8,915 nt of DNA, from contig CAIXMC010000267.1 of the NCBI GenBank assembly GCA_903920405.1, forward strand, positions 1 through 8,915, in the 5' to 3' direction. The notes beneath the pieces were generated by a model. The model did no database searches and had not been told where the DNA came from. It saw only the letters and a program-made list of their open reading frames with translations. Positions within the stretch are counted from its first letter, which is position 1. The number at the start of each line of letters is the position of its first letter. This DNA is from an uncultured beta proteobacterium (GTDB lineage Bacteria > Pseudomonadota > Gammaproteobacteria > Burkholderiales > Burkholderiaceae_C). Positions 6,861 to 8,915 of this stretch are shown one piece after another. Made by a program: the position numbers and the translations under genes.

Positions 6861-6952
6861 TGAAGACATCGGCCAATGAGCGATGGGCACAAAGTGATGT
6901 GGCGATATTCACCGGTCAAGCTGCGCGAACTGGAGTGAGTTTTTTGGTATAA
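6860..6952 (+). CDS. Possible 30-residue small protein coupled to the response regulator
   Basis: An ATG at 6860-6862 overlaps the regulator's TGA (TGATG). GGAG at 6848-6851 lies eight bases upstream, the best ribosome site of the operon. The frame runs 30 codons to TAA at 6950-6952. The peptide begins MKTSANERWAQSD and ends in a short hydrophobic tail, TGVSFLV. I recognise no family. It could be a real small protein, the stub of a fifth operon gene lost by deletion, or chance, since a candidate terminator overlaps its 3' half. Initiation signals are good; coding evidence is otherwise absent. Confidence 0.3.
   Translation: MKTSANERWAQSDVAIFTGQAARTGVSFLV
6909..6945 (+). terminator. Candidate terminator of the signalling operon
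   Basis: CCGGT (6912-6916) pairs with ACTGG (6929-6933) with one wobble. TCA (6909-6911) pairs with TGA (6936-6938) across a two-base bulge, and six T's (6940-6945) follow after one G. The stem is imperfect, so this is moderate evidence only. The position, 80 bases after the last clear gene and before the convergent priA, is right for it. Confidence 0.35.
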
Positions 6953-7051
6953 CAAATCGGCCTCTAGCGCCCGTCCTGCTTGCGTAGTTAGCTATATTTT
7001 TAATAGTAAAATAGGCGAGTAAATCTACCTAAGGATATGGTCAATAATCAA

Positions 7052-8915
7052 TTAAATCAACAACGGATCCACATCTACTGCCCAGCGAATCAACCCCTTG
7101 CACTGAGGCTCTGAGCGCGTGGTGCGCAGCACGGTTTGCCAGGTGTTTAAAAAACGTTGCAATGCCGTGCGCGAATGGCTCTCGATGAGCATTTGGGCAC
7201 GCTCGATGTTGGCAATGCGCTGGATGCTCATGGGTACTGCTGAATACAGCGTGATGTGCTTCAGCAATAGCGCTGCGTTGGGCATCTGGGCACTGGCCTG
7301 GCTGGCGGCATTCAAAAAAGCCTGGGCTGTTTCCTGTGTGCGGGCCTCGGCGCGTACCAGTGCCTGAAAGCTAAAAGGTGGCATCCCGGCTGTCTGACGT
7401 TCAACAAGTTGGGACTTGGCAAATGCAGGGTAGTCGTGGCGCTTGAGGGATTCAAACAGAGGATGCGTAGGGTGAAAGGTTTGCACCCACATTTCACTAC
7501 GGTAGGTGTTGCTGGCATCTCGCCCGGCACGGCCTGCGGCCTGCATCAATAAGCTAAAAAGGCGCTCTGGCGCACGAAAATCGCTGGAAAAAAGAGCACT
7601 GTCGGGGTTAATGGCTGCCACGAGTGTGATGCGGCGAAAGTCATGGCCCTTGGCAATCATCTGCGTTCCCACCAGCACATCCACTTCACCTGAATGCACC
7701 CGTTCCAGTTGCGATTCCAAAGACCCTTTGAGTTTTGTAGTGTCGGCATCAATGCGGACCATGCAAACAGGGTTGCCGTCAGGGCGTTTAACCTCCGACA
7801 GCAGTTGTTCCAAGTGTTCTTCCAAACGCTCGGTACCCCGCCCGACAGTCGCAATGTCAAGGTTGCCACATGTGGGGCAGGTTCGCGGCACACGCTCGGT
7901 AAAGCCGCAGTGGTGACAGCGCAGGGTGCGGTCAATTTTGTGAAACACGCGGTAGGCGCTGCAATGGGGGCATTCGCTTTTCCAGTCGCAGTCGGTGCAT
8001 TGCAATACAGGTGCGTAGCCACGCCGGTTCAAAAACACCATGCTTTGTTCGCTGCGGGCAATGCGTTCGGTGATGGCTTGCAACAGTGGCGGCGAAATGA
8101 CACAGGCTTTGGGTTGGTGGTTCATATCAACCCGTCGCACCAAAGGTAATCCCCCCTGCGCGGATAACGTCGCACCCACACGGCTGGGCATTTCAATACG
8201 CAGGTAGCGTCCACCTTCAGCGGCTGGACGACTGTGATACCAGCTTTCCAGTGACGGGGTAGCCGAGCCCAGCAACACACGGGCACCCTCCAGACGGCCA
8301 CGGTAAATGGCCAGGTCACGCGCAGAATAACGGGCACCCTCGTGACTTTTGTAGCTAGGGTCATGCTCTTCATCGACGATGATCAGTTTAAGGTGTGGCA
8401 TGGCCGCAAACACTGCCATGCGCGTTCCCAGCACAATGCGGGCCGTGCCACTGTGCGCTGCCAGCCAACTTTTCAGACGCTGCGCCGGGGTCATGCCGCT
8501 GTGCATGGACACCACCGCACTCTGACCATAGTGGGAGCAAAATCGATCCTTGAAACGCTCTTCAAGTTGAGGTGTGAGGTTGATTTCGGGCACCATCACC
8601 AAGGCCTGTGCTTGATCAGATCCTGCCAACAGGTCTGATGTACATCGCATGAACACTTCGGTCTTGCCACTGCCCGTTGCACCAAACAGTAAACATGGCC
8701 CATCGTGGGCATGAAATTGCCCTATAGCCCTTGTCTGCTCTACGGTGAGAGCTATTAAATCAGTAGCGTTTGGCGTGCTGGAAGATTGAACGTCAGCACT
8801 GTCGGTGGCATGTTTTCCCAAACGGCGTGAGAGCTGTAAGGTGGTCAAGTTGCGCAATTGGGGTGGCAGGGCTGCGAGTGCGACCTCGCCGGTGGAACGT
8901 TGGTAGTAGTTGGCC
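7052..8915 (-). CDS. priA: Primosomal protein N' (PriA helicase), N-terminus outside the window
   Basis: PriA is the 3'-to-5' DNA helicase that reloads the replisome at stalled or collapsed forks. Visible parts: the end of the N-terminal DNA-binding domain with NYYQRSTGEVALAALPPQLR at the edge, Walker A GATGSGKT (about 8660-8683), the DEEH box (8363-8374) followed by DPSYKSHEGARYSARD, four CxxC pairs forming the two zinc sites (about 7862-8004), GTQMIAKGHDF, the AGRAGRD motif, and the family-typical ending RWAVDVDP. The frame stays open to the last base, so the codon at 8857 (TTG) is internal, not the start. By comparison with E. coli PriA (732 residues), roughly 85 residues are missing beyond the window. 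It is convergent with the signalling operon. No strong terminator follows its stop codon. Confidence 0.96.
   Translation of the reverse strand, partial: ANYYQRSTGEVALAALPPQLRNLTTLQLSRRLGKHATDSADVQSSSTPNATDLIALTVEQTRAIGQFHAHDGPCLLFGATGSGKTEVFMRCTSDLLAGSDQAQALVMVPEINLTPQLEERFKDRFCSHYGQSAVVSMHSGMTPAQRLKSWLAAHSGTARIVLGTRMAVFAAMPHLKLIIVDEEHDPSYKSHEGARYSARDLAIYRGRLEGARVLLGSATPSLESWYHSRPAAEGGRYLRIEMPSRVGATLSAQGGLPLVRRVDMNHQPKACVISPPLLQAITERIARSEQSMVFLNRRGYAPVLQCTDCDWKSECPHCSAYRVFHKIDRTLRCHHCGFTERVPRTCPTCGNLDIATVGRGTERLEEHLEQLLSEVKRPDGNPVCMVRIDADTTKLKGSLESQLERVHSGEVDVLVGTQMIAKGHDFRRITLVAAINPDSALFSSDFRAPERLFSLLMQAAGRAGRDASNTYRSEMWVQTFHPTHPLFESLKRHDYPAFAKSQLVERQTAGMPPFSFQALVRAEARTQETAQAFLNAASQASAQMPNAALLLKHITLYSAVPMSIQRIANIERAQMLIESHSRTALQRFLNTWQTVLRTTRSEPQCKGLIRWAVDVDPLLI

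Noticed and set aside
3174..6915. A 12-base direct repeat, GATATTCACCGG, at 3174-3185 and 6904-6915, reading IFTGQ in both the FapA-like gene and the small ORF
   Set aside because: About two such 12-base matches are expected by chance in a window of this length, and the similarity does not extend further.
7008..7031. A minus-strand hairpin TAGG/CCTA followed by four T's as a priA terminator
   Set aside because: The stem is only four or five base pairs and the T-run is short.
7506..8149. Plus-strand open frames of 136 and 151 codons
   Set aside because: Both are antisense to priA, whose frame shows the zinc-finger and helicase motifs across the same bases.
8855..8857. TTG at 8857 as the start of priA
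   Set aside because: The frame stays open to the window edge and the upstream codons encode conserved PriA sequence (NYYQRSTGEVALAALPP).

Overview
The window looks like a chromosomal segment of a Gram-negative proteobacterium, most likely a betaproteobacterium of the Burkholderiales. This rests on the style of the PriA and thioredoxin-2-like sequences and on moderate GC with no strong codon skew. It is a judgement by eye, not a database placement. There are no rRNA, tRNA, CRISPR or insertion-sequence signals.

Layout. On the minus strand, 131-1132 encodes a ROK-family sugar kinase. Just upstream of it, also on the minus strand, lies a 63-codon remnant of thioredoxin 2 (1158-1349). It keeps the first zinc-binding CxxC and the C-terminal strand region but has lost the WCGPC active site. 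A good Rho-independent terminator (1144-1168) overlaps the remnant's stop codon and ends 11 bases before the kinase start. A divergent intergenic region (1350-1596) leads into the main feature of the window, a compact plus-strand operon (1597-6860). It encodes a FapA/DUF342 protein, a membrane-anchored CheA-like histidine kinase (CHASE4-type sensor, HAMP, PAS-like, Hpt, CheA-type ATPase), a CheX-type phosphatase and a single-domain CheY-like response regulator. A possible 30-codon ORF is coupled to the regulator by TGATG, and a candidate terminator overlaps its end. The right end (7052 to the window edge) holds most of priA, convergent with the operon and cut at its N-terminus by the edge.

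How the genes may work together. The operon contains a full phosphorelay cycle: sensor and kinase with a built-in Hpt histidine, a receiver with all its catalytic residues, and a phosphatase with the E-x-x-N signature. It has no CheW, CheR, CheB or chemoreceptor. The first gene is a beta-helix/coiled-coil protein of a family tied to flagellar placement and sugar-PTS signalling in Vibrio. The simplest inference is a self-contained, chemotaxis-derived pathway, with an extracytoplasmic signal read by the CHASE4 domain and an output through CheY-P, perhaps on surface attachment, polarity or motility. The FapA-like protein could be effector, scaffold or regulator. ROK kinase and priA look like ordinary flanking genes.
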